Program-made: the position numbers and the translations under genes
Notes under the pieces: generated by a model
What the model saw: the letters and a program-made list of their open reading frames with translations, nothing else
Told to the model about the DNA's origin: nothing
Database searches by the model: none
Shown here: piece by piece, positions 40,667 through 49,793 of the stretch
Layout: every line of letters starts with the position of its first letter
How positions within the stretch are numbered: the first letter of the stretch is position 1
From: CAZEAC01 sp964510065
GTDB lineage: Bacteria > Bdellovibrionota_C > UBA2361 > CAIXSY01
Length of the DNA: 64,000 nucleotides
Direction of reading: 5' to 3'
NCBI GenBank assembly: GCA_964510065.1
Contig: CAZEAC010000019.1
Location: 3,898 to 67,897, forward strand

Positions 40667-41767
40667 TTACTCATCGGTCGAAGTTCTGAGTAGTTTCCCC
40701 TCTACAATTGAATAGGCAGCTGCCGTCTCCCCAGTTCGCTCTCGATCCGCCAGAATATGAAACGGTCCCGTGACCCCTACGTAGTCTTTTGTACCAAGTA
40801 GTGCCTTACGAATCTTCGATTGATCCGTTCCAACTTCATTGATTATTCGAGCAATCAACCTCACGCCATCGTAGCAGTTACCAGCGGGACGCATAAAAGC
40901 ACTCTTAAACATTTCTTCGTAACGTTTAATGAAATTTCGATCTTTGAACTGCCATTTGTACAGCGTGTATATCGCGGCATCATGACGAGTAAGCTCCAAG
41001 ACTTCGGGTACATCGCCAAACCATGGAAGCACTCGCCGTGTCTTATTCTTTTGACGAATCAGCTCAGAGATGAGCGCCTGCATTGTTTCCGGCGCGGTCC
41101 ACACATACAGTGATTCGCACCCTGCGTTTCTGGCTCTGGTCACTGTAGCCTTAACATCGGTGGTTCCGTATGGAAGCGAATCTTTATAAGCGACAGTTCC
41201 CTTCTGCCTTTCGAGCTCTGCGATTATCTCCTTTGTTATATCAACATAGTAACCAGTATCAGAGGTAAATATGCAACCGCGAGTGGCCTGAGCCTTATGC
41301 TCGGCTTGGACGCTCAGTCGCGCAAGCTCGCCATCTGACGTTGTTGCCCGAAACGAGAAGTCTGAGAATCGTGCCGCCCGAGGGCCTCCTGCACCGAGAG
41401 TCATCGAAATGATGCCATGCGCTTCGGCAATTGGCGCCACTACTTCCGCATCCTCCGACCAATTTGTAAAAAGCACGGCGACCTTGTCGACACCCGCGAG
41501 CTTCTGCGCTGCCGAAGCCGCAAGTGTCAAATTAGTTTCCTGGAAATCTTCGACGATTAGTTCAACTTTCGCGCCACTAATCCCACCTTCGGAGTTGATA
41601 TCTTGAATCGCGAGTTCCGCGCCACGCTGACAGGCCTGCGCCATCGGCGCAGCTCCACCGGTCAGCGCAAGGGTCGCACCGAAACGAATGGTCTTCTCCT
41701 GAGCACGAGCAGACAAAACCACAACTACAGCGAACAGGGTGAATAAGAGCGTTTTCTTAAACATCAT
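40667..41767 (-). CDS. Periplasmic ligand-binding protein, branched-chain amino acid (LivJ-like) type
   Basis: A 366-residue protein with a signal peptide (KTLLFTLFAVVVVLSARA). The type I periplasmic binding fold is shown by IRFGATLALTGGAAPMAQACQRGAELAIQDINSEGG (in parts IRFGATLALTGG and GAELAIQDINSEGGISG), VELIVEDFQETN and the later CYDGVRLIARIINEVG. Such proteins deliver amino acids or other small ligands to ABC transporters. No permease or ATPase gene is adjacent, so the partner is elsewhere or this is a sensor-type orphan. It follows the sigma factor in the same direction at a distance of about 40 bases upstream. Confidence 0.88.
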   Translation of the reverse strand: MMFKKTLLFTLFAVVVVLSARAQEKTIRFGATLALTGGAAPMAQACQRGAELAIQDINSEGGISGAKVELIVEDFQETNLTLAASAAQKLAGVDKVAVLFTNWSEDAEVVAPIAEAHGIISMTLGAGGPRAARFSDFSFRATTSDGELARLSVQAEHKAQATRGCIFTSDTGYYVDITKEIIAELERQKGTVAYKDSLPYGTTDVKATVTRARNAGCESLYVWTAPETMQALISELIRQKNKTRRVLPWFGDVPEVLELTRHDAAIYTLYKWQFKDRNFIKRYEEMFKSAFMRPAGNCYDGVRLIARIINEVGTDQSKIRKALLGTKDYVGVTGPFHILADRERTGETAAAYSIVEGKLLRTSTDE

Positions 41768-41911
41768 TATCGAAATAATTACATTGAGCTTTCAAGCAGC
41801 TTCCCGTAAAGCCCGCTTTGAGTCGAGTCATCTCTTGCAAGACAACATGTTTCAAGTATACCTGCTCAGCATTCGAAAGTATTCCCTGAATGCAGGGCGC
41901 GGCGATTTGCT
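41768..41911. other. Spacer before the 180-bp element
   Basis: With the element and the following 130 bases this makes a 460-base stretch without genes between the leftward binding-protein gene and the rightward gene at 42230. Apart from the element I see nothing. Confidence 0.4.
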
Positions 41912-42099
41912 CTAGGGAACCTCTGAAAAACTAGGTGTTTTGGATTTGCTGGAATTTCGGATGAGATTTGCGAGAAATCAGGTCGGGAAAAACGCAGGAA
42001 TAGCAGGGCTATTTCGAGTATTTTCCCGACCTGATTTCTCGCAAAGATCGCCGAAAGGCCAGCGAAGACGAAATACATAGTTTTTCAGAGGTTCCCTAG
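41912..42099. mobile_element. MITE-like 180-bp palindromic element between CTAG sites
   Basis: The element (41916-42095) has perfect 18-bp inverted ends, GGAACCTCTGAAAAACTA, and is flanked by CTAG on each side (41912-41915, 42096-42099). The interior is also an inverted repeat: GCGAGAAATCAGGTCGGGAA on both arms. It has no transposase. The CTAG flanks fit the YTAR 4-bp target duplications known for the IS5 group, so it could be moved by such an enzyme; that link is an inference. Confidence 0.85.
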
Positions 42100-42229
42100 T
42101 AAAAGCAGTCCACAGAATGCTTCCCCCTCTCGCCCGGAGGGCATAAAGCGACTAACTGCAAAATCGCCCCTCAATAATAACGCCTTTCTAAGAACGGATC
42201 AAAATTGCACAATAGAACGCGGAAAGACT

Positions 42230-42619
42230 ATGAGTAAGCACACACTTCCCCCAAAAGCAGCAAAAATTCAGGAGGCTTTCCAACAGCTTTGCGAATGGCG
42301 CCCATACACTCAAGCTCAAGTGCTTATCGAACATGTTAATTCAGCCCTCTCTAAAATTCTAGAAAGAGAAAAGAGCTTCGCCGCGCTTGATGTAAAGCTG
42401 GCGCGGGCACTGACTGAAAAATCGCTACACCTAATTTCTCACTACACAAACTACAACGAGGAGCAGCAAAGCTTAATTATCGGAGCCGTGCGCTATTACA
42501 TTTGCCATATAGATTCGCTTCCCGATGACGAGGCGAGAATTGGCCTCGATGACGATGCTCTGGTGATGAACCATGTTCTTGAAAAGCTCGGTTTCAGCGA
42601 AGGATATATAGAGACTTAA
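42230..42619 (+). CDS. Small helical protein of unknown function, weakly YkvA/DUF1232-like
   Basis: A 129-residue protein, all helical by pattern, no signal peptide. The C-terminal LIIGAVRYYICHIDSLPDDE with LDDDALVMNHVLEKLG recalls the hydrophobic-IDxxPD-DDA pattern of DUF1232 (YkvA) proteins, but the central membrane-like segment is poor. I would not assign a function. It stands alone, 140 bases before the GspE/PilB gene. Confidence 0.6.
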   Translation: MSKHTLPPKAAKIQEAFQQLCEWRPYTQAQVLIEHVNSALSKILEREKSFAALDVKLARALTEKSLHLISHYTNYNEEQQSLIIGAVRYYICHIDSLPDDEARIGLDDDALVMNHVLEKLGFSEGYIET

Positions 42620-42760
42620 GCTTCTCTTATGGCGCACTTTCTTAGCTCCAATCGCCCCGTCCAAATACATACACGCCTATAAGTTAAAGATTGGAAAGAG
42701 AGGTCTTTCGGATAGATTCGACACAACTTCTCGTCCGGTTCCACGAACATACAGGTACCG

Positions 42761-44332
42761 ATGAGTGAGAACAATCTCTCCATTTTCAAAGCGCCGCGGC
42801 CCGGCACTGACGCACAAGGATCCCCTACACAAGGACCTACCACTCGGCTTGCCGAGGATGGCGTAGCACCTCGAGCTCTCGCTCGTTGCTCCTCGCGTGA
42901 GGCTCGTGCGCTATTACCCTTCGAACAGGCGATAGCACTCCGTGCTTTGCCGCTTGGCAGCATCTCACATCGTGGAAGGGAAGTGCTCTCGGTCGCAGTT
43001 GATCAAGAGCGACTTGTCGAGCTAAAAAGCTCTCTTCGTTTCGCCACGGGAAGGGAATTAAAGCTCGTACCACTCCCGGAAGGCGTGGTGCTCGAGGCTA
43101 TCTTTCATGCCTATCGCGGCGACGAGCAACGGCTAAACGAGAGCTTGAGCGCCGTACGTGAGCGTGACGTTCCCCGCGCTAGTGACCCGCTTGAGATCCC
43201 GCAAGCGACCGGCGAAGCTGCCCAGTTTCTCGACGCGTTAATTGATTACGCACTCTCAAAAGACGCAAGTGATATACACATCATTCCTCGAGTCGACGGC
43301 ACTACTGTGCGCCTTCGTATAAAAGGAGAGCTGCTCTCTTCTCCATCGCTTTTCGGTGCGGTCTATCACTCGCAGATTATTAATAGATTAAAAATTCTCT
43401 CATCTCTCGATACGAGCCAACATCACCTTCCACAGGATGGATCTTTCCCAATCAGGCTTCCTCATGGCGAATGCCGCATAAGAATAAATACCATGCCGAC
43501 ACTGCATGGGGAGAAGGCAGTTTTACGCTGTGTTGGCGCTCGTGGTATTCATACCATTGATGCTCTTCAGCTCTCCACGAGTACTCAAAGTATGCTCGAT
43601 GATTTTCTTCGAAAAAAAGAGGGTGCCCTCCTTCTGGCTGGCCCCACAGGTTCGGGAAAAACTACAACCATGTATGCGGTTGTCCACGAGCTTGCTTCGA
43701 AAAACTTAAATGTAGTATCCGTTGAAGATCCGATAGAGCTTCCGATTCCCGGAATTACTCAGAGTGCTGTCGACGAAAAAATCGGACTGAGTTATGCCGT
43801 TTCACTTCGCGCGCTTTTACGGCAAGATCCTGACGCAATACTCATCGGCGAGATACGCGACGCCGAGAGCGCGGCGATCGCCTACCAAGCAGCACTGACC
43901 GGACACTTAATCATTTCGACTGTGCATGCACGGTCAGTATTCGATGTCTTTCTTAGACTTCAACATCTAGGTCTTGACCCGCTCACGGTCGCGCAAGGCA
44001 GCGAATTGATCCTCTGCCAGCGTCTTGTTCCAAGACTTTGCGAAAAATGTAAGGTTATCGACCTGGCACGCAGCAATATCCGCGGATTCAGCGTGTTTCG
44101 AAAGATAGGCTGTACGTTATGCGACTACACTGGATTCGCTGGGAAATTGTTAGTCTGTGAATCGCTCAGAGTAAACGCTGAGTTGCGGAAGATACTTTCG
44201 CCGGGATTCGCGGATAAAGAGCGGCTGCTCTCCTATTGTAGCGAAAGTAATTATTGCGACACGCGACGCGAGCTTGCGCGCGCCGAGAAAAGTGGCATTA
44301 TCGAAGAGTGCGAGCCAACCATTAATGATTAA
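42761..44332 (+). CDS. GspE/PilB-type secretion or pilus assembly ATPase
   Basis: A 523-residue type II secretion / type IV pilus ATPase. The N-terminal 130 residues carry a reduced GspE/MshEN-like domain. The ATPase has SKDASDIHIIPRVDGTTVRLRI (in parts KDASDIHIIP, VRLRIKGEL), DGSFPIRL, LAGPTGSGKTTTMYAVV (Walker A), VVSVEDPIELPIPGITQ (Asp box), ALLRQDPDAILIGEIRD (Walker B), GHLIISTVHA (His box) and a zinc site CEKCK with CTLCDYTGF. It powers pseudopilus or pilus extension. No pilin or GspF gene is adjacent; rppH overlaps its end by eight bases. Confidence 0.9.
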   Translation: MSENNLSIFKAPRPGTDAQGSPTQGPTTRLAEDGVAPRALARCSSREARALLPFEQAIALRALPLGSISHRGREVLSVAVDQERLVELKSSLRFATGRELKLVPLPEGVVLEAIFHAYRGDEQRLNESLSAVRERDVPRASDPLEIPQATGEAAQFLDALIDYALSKDASDIHIIPRVDGTTVRLRIKGELLSSPSLFGAVYHSQIINRLKILSSLDTSQHHLPQDGSFPIRLPHGECRIRINTMPTLHGEKAVLRCVGARGIHTIDALQLSTSTQSMLDDFLRKKEGALLLAGPTGSGKTTTMYAVVHELASKNLNVVSVEDPIELPIPGITQSAVDEKIGLSYAVSLRALLRQDPDAILIGEIRDAESAAIAYQAALTGHLIISTVHARSVFDVFLRLQHLGLDPLTVAQGSELILCQRLVPRLCEKCKVIDLARSNIRGFSVFRKIGCTLCDYTGFAGKLLVCESLRVNAELRKILSPGFADKERLLSYCSESNYCDTRRELARAEKSGIIEECEPTIND

Positions 44333-44801
44333 AGAGCTGCCCTATAGACCAAATGTGTGCATGCTGGTGATGAACCGAGAGCGCAAATTATTCCTTGGTG
44401 AACGCTTCAATGAGAAAGGGAAATGGCAGTTTCCGCAGGGAGGCGTCGAGCCGAACCTTTCGCTCGAAGAAAATGTCATCAAGGAGCTTAATGAAGAGCT
44501 TGGTGCGTCCTCCGCACACTTCCAAATAGTTAAGCAACTTAAGGCAACACATCAGTATGACTTTAGCGTTGTGCCTGATTATGCGGTAGGAGTCTGGCGG
44601 GGACAAACTCAAACGTTTTGGCTTGTTCAGTTTATCGGGAGCGACAGCGAAATCAACTTTTCATTACACACCCCTGAGTTCAACATCTATCGCTGGTGCA
44701 GCGCTGAGGAGGTTCGGAAGCTTGCTGAGCCCAAAAGAGTCCCTGGCTACGAAGCGCCGCTCAAGGAGTACGAAGAATTTCTTTCGAAGGAGCGCGGCTA
44801 G
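44325..44801 (+). CDS. rppH: RNA pyrophosphohydrolase RppH (Nudix)
   Basis: A 158-residue Nudix hydrolase starting MIKELPYRPNVCMLVMN, like RppH/NudH. The Nudix box is seen as WQFPQGGVEPNLSLEEN followed by VIKELNEELG, where the usual Arg of REL is Lys (KEL). It removes pyrophosphate from 5'-triphosphorylated mRNA and so triggers decay; diadenosine polyphosphate hydrolysis is the related activity. The ATG overlaps the ATPase gene end by eight bases. The following membrane protein starts four bases after the stop. Confidence 0.88.
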   Translation: MIKELPYRPNVCMLVMNRERKLFLGERFNEKGKWQFPQGGVEPNLSLEENVIKELNEELGASSAHFQIVKQLKATHQYDFSVVPDYAVGVWRGQTQTFWLVQFIGSDSEINFSLHTPEFNIYRWCSAEEVRKLAEPKRVPGYEAPLKEYEEFLSKERG

Positions 44802-44804
44802 CGC

Positions 44805-46493
44805 GTGAAATGGCGGATAAGCCAATCAACAGTCTTCCTGCCTGCGTGGATCATAGTCGTAATGAGCGCCTACCTGGCCTTATGTTGCGACGACCTGGAC
44901 CAAGCTACTCGCGGCTTCTTTTGCGACGAAGCTTCGATTGCTTATAATGCATATTCGATCCTCCGTACCGGCAAGGATGAACACGGCGTGAGTTGGCCGA
45001 GCTTTTTTCAGGCTTTCGGCGAGTATAAATCGGCACCATATATCTATTCACTAAGCGTAGTTCAGTTCTTTGTCGGCATGAACCAGTGGAGCTCGCGCAT
45101 CCCAGCATTAGCGGGAATAATGCTGGCGATTATAGTGAGCTGTCTGCTCATGTATCAGCATTGGGGTCCGCGCTGCGTTATCATTCTACTATTTTTGTTG
45201 CTTGGTGAGCCGTGGGTCAGGCAATTTTCGCACGTTGCCTTCGAGCTTACACTCTCTCCATTGTTCGTGGTTGCCACGATACTCGCGCTTGAATCGCTCA
45301 TCCGAAACCCTCACCAACCGTTGCGCTATGCAGCCGCCGCAATCTTCTTAAGCGCTCTTGCCTGTTATAATTACATGCCGACCAGAGTCATGATGCCACT
45401 TCTCGTGGTTGGATGGATGCTTATTTCACGGTCGGAGTTAAATCGAGCCATCGAGAACTTTTCAAAACGCGAAATTTTATCACTCGCGCTGCTTTTTTTC
45501 GCGCTTCTTCTCCCAATAACTTTTGCAATTAATCGAGCCGGGCCGCAGTTCCTAAGCCGCTCAGCCTATCTCAGCATTTTTACCACGGAGTACGTTGAAC
45601 AAACGTGGGCCTGGAAGCTTCTTTCTTCAAGTGAATGGCTGAAGCCATATATCGAACCTGCGCCACTAAAGACCGCGCTTGTCGCCTTACTTCAATATTT
45701 CTCTTACTACGACCCACTCTATCTATTCTGGGAAGGGGAGACAAATTATCGGTTCACAGTACCAGGATGGGGTCCATTTCTTCCCTCTGTAGGCTTGTGG
45801 CTCGTAGTTGGTCTTTACACTCTCATTGTTCGACGGAATCGCTTTGATAAGGTGCTGCTGCTTTGGTTTCTGCTACTTGGGCTTCCTGGTGCGCTTACAT
45901 GGGAAGACGTTCCGCACTCCGGTCGCGCAGTCTCGTCGCTTCTTGCGCTCGATTTCATCGCCACGCAAGGGATACAGACCTTGATTACAAGGCTTACGTT
46001 TACCAAAGGCATTCGGAGACTAACGATCGGATCCCTGCTTGTTTTCGGAATTGGAGCTCAGATAATGCAGTTTAGAGATTTCGGTTCGGCGTTCCGTAAC
46101 GATCTCAACCCAAAAAGCCTAGTCTACCGGCAGTATGGCTATCTCGAGCTTTTTAAAAAACTCGCTGACTTGAGAGAAGGCTCAAGACTGATAGTGCTTG
46201 CTCCATCAAGCTTCTACTATCAGCCCTACATTTTTGCGCTTTATAGCACACAGCTTGACCCGGAAATCTGGCAACGCGAAAAAACGCTGCCCTGGGGAAT
46301 AATTACTGCTGCTTACCCGCTTCAGAGCATAGACTTCCAGGTCCCCGGGCTCTATGTGACCGGGCCTAAGCCACACGAGATACCGCAACATTGTAAGATC
46401 CTAGATCAGGTAAGCTCTCCTACACATCGAGATCCAATTTTTCGAATAATTCGTTGCGCTAACCCGGATATCACTATTTCTGATTCGCAGTAA
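44805..46493 (+). CDS. GT-C fold membrane glycosyltransferase (ArnT/PMT-like)
   Basis: A 562-residue protein with about 11 transmembrane helices. The first periplasmic loop has FCDEASIAYNAYSILRTGKDEHG (in parts FCDEASIAYNAY, LRTGKDEHGV), the acidic-loop pattern of ArnT/PMT-type enzymes, in which an Asp-Glu in this loop is catalytic. They move sugars from polyprenyl-phosphate carriers to lipids or proteins. The acceptor is unknown. The GTG start is four bases after rppH. The C-terminal 120 residues are a soluble periplasmic domain. Confidence 0.8.
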   Translation: MKWRISQSTVFLPAWIIVVMSAYLALCCDDLDQATRGFFCDEASIAYNAYSILRTGKDEHGVSWPSFFQAFGEYKSAPYIYSLSVVQFFVGMNQWSSRIPALAGIMLAIIVSCLLMYQHWGPRCVIILLFLLLGEPWVRQFSHVAFELTLSPLFVVATILALESLIRNPHQPLRYAAAAIFLSALACYNYMPTRVMMPLLVVGWMLISRSELNRAIENFSKREILSLALLFFALLLPITFAINRAGPQFLSRSAYLSIFTTEYVEQTWAWKLLSSSEWLKPYIEPAPLKTALVALLQYFSYYDPLYLFWEGETNYRFTVPGWGPFLPSVGLWLVVGLYTLIVRRNRFDKVLLLWFLLLGLPGALTWEDVPHSGRAVSSLLALDFIATQGIQTLITRLTFTKGIRRLTIGSLLVFGIGAQIMQFRDFGSAFRNDLNPKSLVYRQYGYLELFKKLADLREGSRLIVLAPSSFYYQPYIFALYSTQLDPEIWQREKTLPWGIITAAYPLQSIDFQVPGLYVTGPKPHEIPQHCKILDQVSSPTHRDPIFRIIRCANPDITISDSQ

Positions 46494-46815
46494 GCCAAAG
46501 CATTGCTGCGAGCGGATCAAGGTACCCTCTTTTCAAAGCTTCGAGCTCATTTTCTCGGCCATAGCCATCGAGGTCGATATCTACAAGCTGATCGTAGCGT
46601 TCGCGCGTCATAATCTGTAAATGGAGATGTGGATCGCAGCCGCCATTTACCGTAGGATCACCGATAACGCCGATCGTTGCCCCATCTTCGGGCAATATAT
46701 CTCCGGGCTTTACTTCAAGCTTTGGTGCGAGATGTCCAAGTATCACCACAAAGGGGAGTGGAACTTTGAAGTGGGAATAGAGGTGCCACACGCCGAAGAG
46801 ATAGTCCGCGTAACC
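46474..46815 (-). pseudogene. Truncated M23 peptidase remnant
   Basis: The minus strand encodes YADYLFGVWHLYSHFK, FVVILGHLAPKLEVKPGDILP, IGVIGDPTVNGGCDPHLHLQIM and DPLAAMLWL (frame open 46474-46812; start GTG at 46791). This matches the second half of M23 peptidases of the kind ending with GDPxxNGGxxPHLHFQ. The first half, with the HxxxD zinc motif, is absent upstream in all three frames, which have stops. It is convergent with, and overlaps by 20 bases, the glycosyltransferase gene. Either a gene fragment or a gene damaged by errors. Confidence 0.55.
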
Positions 46816-47018
46816 TCAGAGTTTACCGAAAGGCTCTCGGAAGAGATTATCGGCAGTCGGCTTATTCAACGTTTTCGCGGACTATCATATCGCCCATATC
46901 CGTTCTGATACATTGCAGCTTCGCAACTCTGACTCCCTTTTTGAACTCTCGGGATATTCGAAGACCTGACTTTTCTGTACACTGGGAGCACACTTTCTTA
47001 GTGACGTGATAAAGATTT

Positions 47019-47453
47019 ATGCCTACATGTAGCCTCGTCCCTGAGCTTGGCGTTTCAAATTTTGAAAAGAGCCTTTGGTTTTATCGAGATATTATCGGTT
47101 TCAAGGTCGAATTCGATCGACCCGAGAATCGATTTGCCTATCTCTCCTTCTTTGGCAGCGAATTAATGATTGAAGAGGATCGCCCGCGGGAAGGCATATC
47201 TGCGTGCTGGGTGGTCGAGCCCCTCGATTATCCGCGCGGACGAGGACTCAACATTTCAATCGATTGTCCGAACGCAGAGGAGCTCGTTAACCGCTTACAA
47301 AAAGCTAACATCACTCTTCGTAAACCAGTCGAGGAACATTGGTATCGAGACAATGACATCCTTCATGGACAACGCAACTTTTTGGTACAAGACCCCGACG
47401 GCTATTTACTCCGCTTTGCGGAGAATCTCGGAACAAGAGCAGTGGCAAAATGA
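47019..47453 (+). CDS. VOC-family protein, bleomycin-resistance/glyoxalase type
   Basis: A 144-residue vicinal-oxygen-chelate protein with two beta-alpha-beta-beta-beta modules: VPELGVSNFEKSLWFYRDIIGFKVEF at the start (in parts VSNFEKSLWFYRDIIGFKV), FAYLSFFGSELMIEED, and HWYRDNDILHGQRNFLVQDPDGYLLRF (in parts GQRNFLVQDPDGYLLRF). This pattern is closest to bleomycin-binding proteins, which sequester drug rather than react. No resistance partner is adjacent. The downstream protease gene converges on it. Confidence 0.85.
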   Translation: MPTCSLVPELGVSNFEKSLWFYRDIIGFKVEFDRPENRFAYLSFFGSELMIEEDRPREGISACWVVEPLDYPRGRGLNISIDCPNAEELVNRLQKANITLRKPVEEHWYRDNDILHGQRNFLVQDPDGYLLRFAENLGTRAVAK

Positions 47454-47470
47454 ACCGAGATTTCTGACGG

Positions 47471-49594
47471 CTACTGTTGCGGAACTCGCGCAAGCTGGCG
47501 AGCCAGCATAATCCTCAGTCGCCTCCGTTTAGAGAAGAAAGCCCTCCCTTTGAGCTTCATCATATCAGAGACCTGACTACTAGCGACTTTCAGCTGTTTT
47601 GGATCGGGGAAAGCTTCGCCGTTTGAAAGCAGCGCGAGCACCGAAACTGAGTCTACAATCTTTCGAATGGTATGCAGCTTACGCAAAGTCTTCCGCGAAG
47701 AGGAGTCTTCAGCAACTTGGCGAACAAGCCTTTCAACTTGGATTATTAAATAACGATTACGCTTTAGAAAGTCATCGTCGCCAACTGAAGGGTCACATGC
47801 ATCACCGATCTTATCAAGATCTCTATCTTGCTGATCGGGGTTAGCAATAAATGGACAATTATCCAGAGAATGCCCAACAGTAATAGTGCTGTAGCCGGGC
47901 GGCACGCTCTTGCCTGCGCACACATTCTGGTACTGCGCGCCGGGGTCTGCAAATCCATCGCCATCAGTATCTCGATATACACCATTGCTCCAACGGTTAG
48001 GATCAAGTCGGGCGCAATCACTCGCGTTTGGGGTTCCATCTTGATCAGCATCAAGCACGTAGTCCCAAGCATCAACTATACCATTTCCATTACTATCTTT
48101 GCTGAGATCGGTGATTGTATCTGGACATTGCAAAGGAAGCATCGCCAATGTCAGCGGGTTAAGCTGTCCCTGCACATTTGCCCCGGAACAGAAGTGTGCT
48201 GAGCTGCCAACGTCGGCGCCGCCCAAGCCCTCCGCACATGGATCATAAAAGAGGCAGCTCTCTTCGCCACGCTGTTCCTGCCGAAGCGAAGAATCGAAAT
48301 CAATCTGAACTTTCGCTGAATACTGCGTGCGCCCAACCTGTGTAATACGAAGTCCAGCTTTGGAATCGTAAAGCGTTGCGCCATTACTCAACGTGCCGAG
48401 AAGCGCCGTCGGCTTACCAAGGCCAAAATCCCGATGAATGCTAATGCCGGTTCGATACTCGGGATCAGAAATTGATCCCTCCATTCGATACGAAAGAACA
48501 TAAGGCGGGGCGCCATCCCCAGTAGCAATTCGCACTATCTGATAGCCACTTGGACTGGCCTGATTCTCGAGCGAACCAATCTCAAGCGCGTAACTTCCGT
48601 GCTCTAGTATATCTTTAAAACCACCGGGGAGGCGGTCGGTCCAGCCAAGCTGGATCCGATGCGGAGCATTAAATAGCACCGGGACTGGGTTAAGTCCTCC
48701 CATCGGACAGGAGAGATCTGCGTACTCAGCATGAACAGCTTCAGGCTGCGCGAGCCCAGCATGGTGAAGCCCCAGGTTATGTCCAAGCTCATGCGCAATC
48801 GTGCTTACTGTTGGACGATAAATCCATACAAGCTTTCCTAAAAGCTCCGCGCGGCCGACTACTGAGCAGTTTATATCGCCGAAGCTTGGGAAGATAAAAA
48901 CAATGTGATCAAAGCGCGCGGCGACAAGCCCAAGATTAGCCGCTTCGTCAAGCGCTCGATCGCTCCAGGCATGATAATCACTCTCACAGGTCTCGTTAAC
49001 TCCGCGTTGAACTAGTACAGGCCCAAAAAACGCCGGACGCCCTGCTGTCCGAGTTGGCTTGCGAGGCATGCTGAAGTCAAAGCCAAACTTTCCCTGTGAG
49101 CTGAGAAGATAAATATCATTTATGCTCCATGGCGCACCGTGCCAGACACCTCCGCTGTTAAAAGCACCATTTTGCCTAGCTAGTTCGTAAAGCTTGTTGA
49201 TGTCAGCACTACTCGGCACGCCCGGAAACTCAACTAACACGAACGCAACTCGATGTCGTACGTCAGCGTTTTCTGGAGCCGGATCATCGGAGCCTGTCCT
49301 TGCCACCTGTGCCAGCGGTGCCCGCGACAAGGCCTTTGAAAGCAGCCTGACCGCCAGAACTGAACCATCAGTACCAAGTTTAATATCGACCTCACCTCCC
49401 GTAAACTCTTCAAGAATCTTCTCAAAGTCAGAAGTCATTCTCAGCCTAACCAGACTACGCCGGCTAACCTTCAGAAGGTACTGTTTCGAAATTGTTCCGT
49501 CTATTTGGGTCTGTACTTCCGCGAGCAGTGTTCCACGTAATGCAAAGGAATTTCCACAAACAAGAAGGAAAAGAAGTGCGACCGTCAGCAGCAA
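47471..49594 (-). CDS. Exported M11-like (gametolysin) zinc metalloprotease with calcium repeats
   Basis: A 707-residue exported protein. Signal peptide LLLTVALLFLLVCGNSFA; the likely start is TTG at 49594, as the open frame further upstream (to 49768) is only repeat copy A4. The protease domain has the metzincin motif VSTIAHELGHNLGLHHAG (HExxHxxGxxH) and a Met-turn SCPMGGLN, in the arrangement of gametolysin/M11 proteins. It is followed by a beta domain and by thrombospondin type 3-like calcium repeats (DSNGNGIVDAWDYVLDADQDGTPNASD, in parts DSNGNGIVD and DADQDGTPN; DTDGDGFADPG; DQQDRDLDKIGDACD). The C-terminal 90 residues are basic and helical. It probably acts on extracellular protein. Confidence 0.85.
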   Translation of the reverse strand: MLLTVALLFLLVCGNSFALRGTLLAEVQTQIDGTISKQYLLKVSRRSLVRLRMTSDFEKILEEFTGGEVDIKLGTDGSVLAVRLLSKALSRAPLAQVARTGSDDPAPENADVRHRVAFVLVEFPGVPSSADINKLYELARQNGAFNSGGVWHGAPWSINDIYLLSSQGKFGFDFSMPRKPTRTAGRPAFFGPVLVQRGVNETCESDYHAWSDRALDEAANLGLVAARFDHIVFIFPSFGDINCSVVGRAELLGKLVWIYRPTVSTIAHELGHNLGLHHAGLAQPEAVHAEYADLSCPMGGLNPVPVLFNAPHRIQLGWTDRLPGGFKDILEHGSYALEIGSLENQASPSGYQIVRIATGDGAPPYVLSYRMEGSISDPEYRTGISIHRDFGLGKPTALLGTLSNGATLYDSKAGLRITQVGRTQYSAKVQIDFDSSLRQEQRGEESCLFYDPCAEGLGGADVGSSAHFCSGANVQGQLNPLTLAMLPLQCPDTITDLSKDSNGNGIVDAWDYVLDADQDGTPNASDCARLDPNRWSNGVYRDTDGDGFADPGAQYQNVCAGKSVPPGYSTITVGHSLDNCPFIANPDQQDRDLDKIGDACDPSVGDDDFLKRNRYLIIQVERLVRQVAEDSSSRKTLRKLHTIRKIVDSVSVLALLSNGEAFPDPKQLKVASSQVSDMMKLKGRAFFSKRRRLRIMLARQLARVPQQ

Positions 49595-49608
49595 TCTATT
49601 TCTAAAGC

Positions 49609-49765
49609 CTAGTACACTGTAAAAAAGATAACTTATCTTTCCTCTCCGTTCTAACTCGGTGTTCCCTGTGCCTCTGTGGTATATTTTACTTTCAAAAAAC
49701 CACAGAGGCACGAAGAGCACAGAGACGAGAAGAGTCAGAAAACTTCGTTTATAGATTACAATTCT
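49609..49765. repeat. Palindromic repeat family A, copy A4
   Basis: The left end CTAGTACACTGTAAA matches A1 and A2; the right end (ttatagattacaa) is degenerate. The inner hairpin is cctctgtggtatatttt with aaaaccacagaggcac. It lies between the signal-peptide start of the protease gene and the lipoprotein gene and lengthens the open frame of the protease upstream. Confidence 0.8.
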
Positions 49766-49793
49766 CATACATCGATTGTCGAAAGCAGCCTCA

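Noticed and set aside
41866..42078. 70-codon leftward frame
   Set aside because: Entirely produced by the 180-bp palindromic element.
49595..49768. Upstream 58 codons of the metalloprotease open frame as true N-terminus
   Set aside because: This part is repeat copy A4; the signal peptide begins after it.
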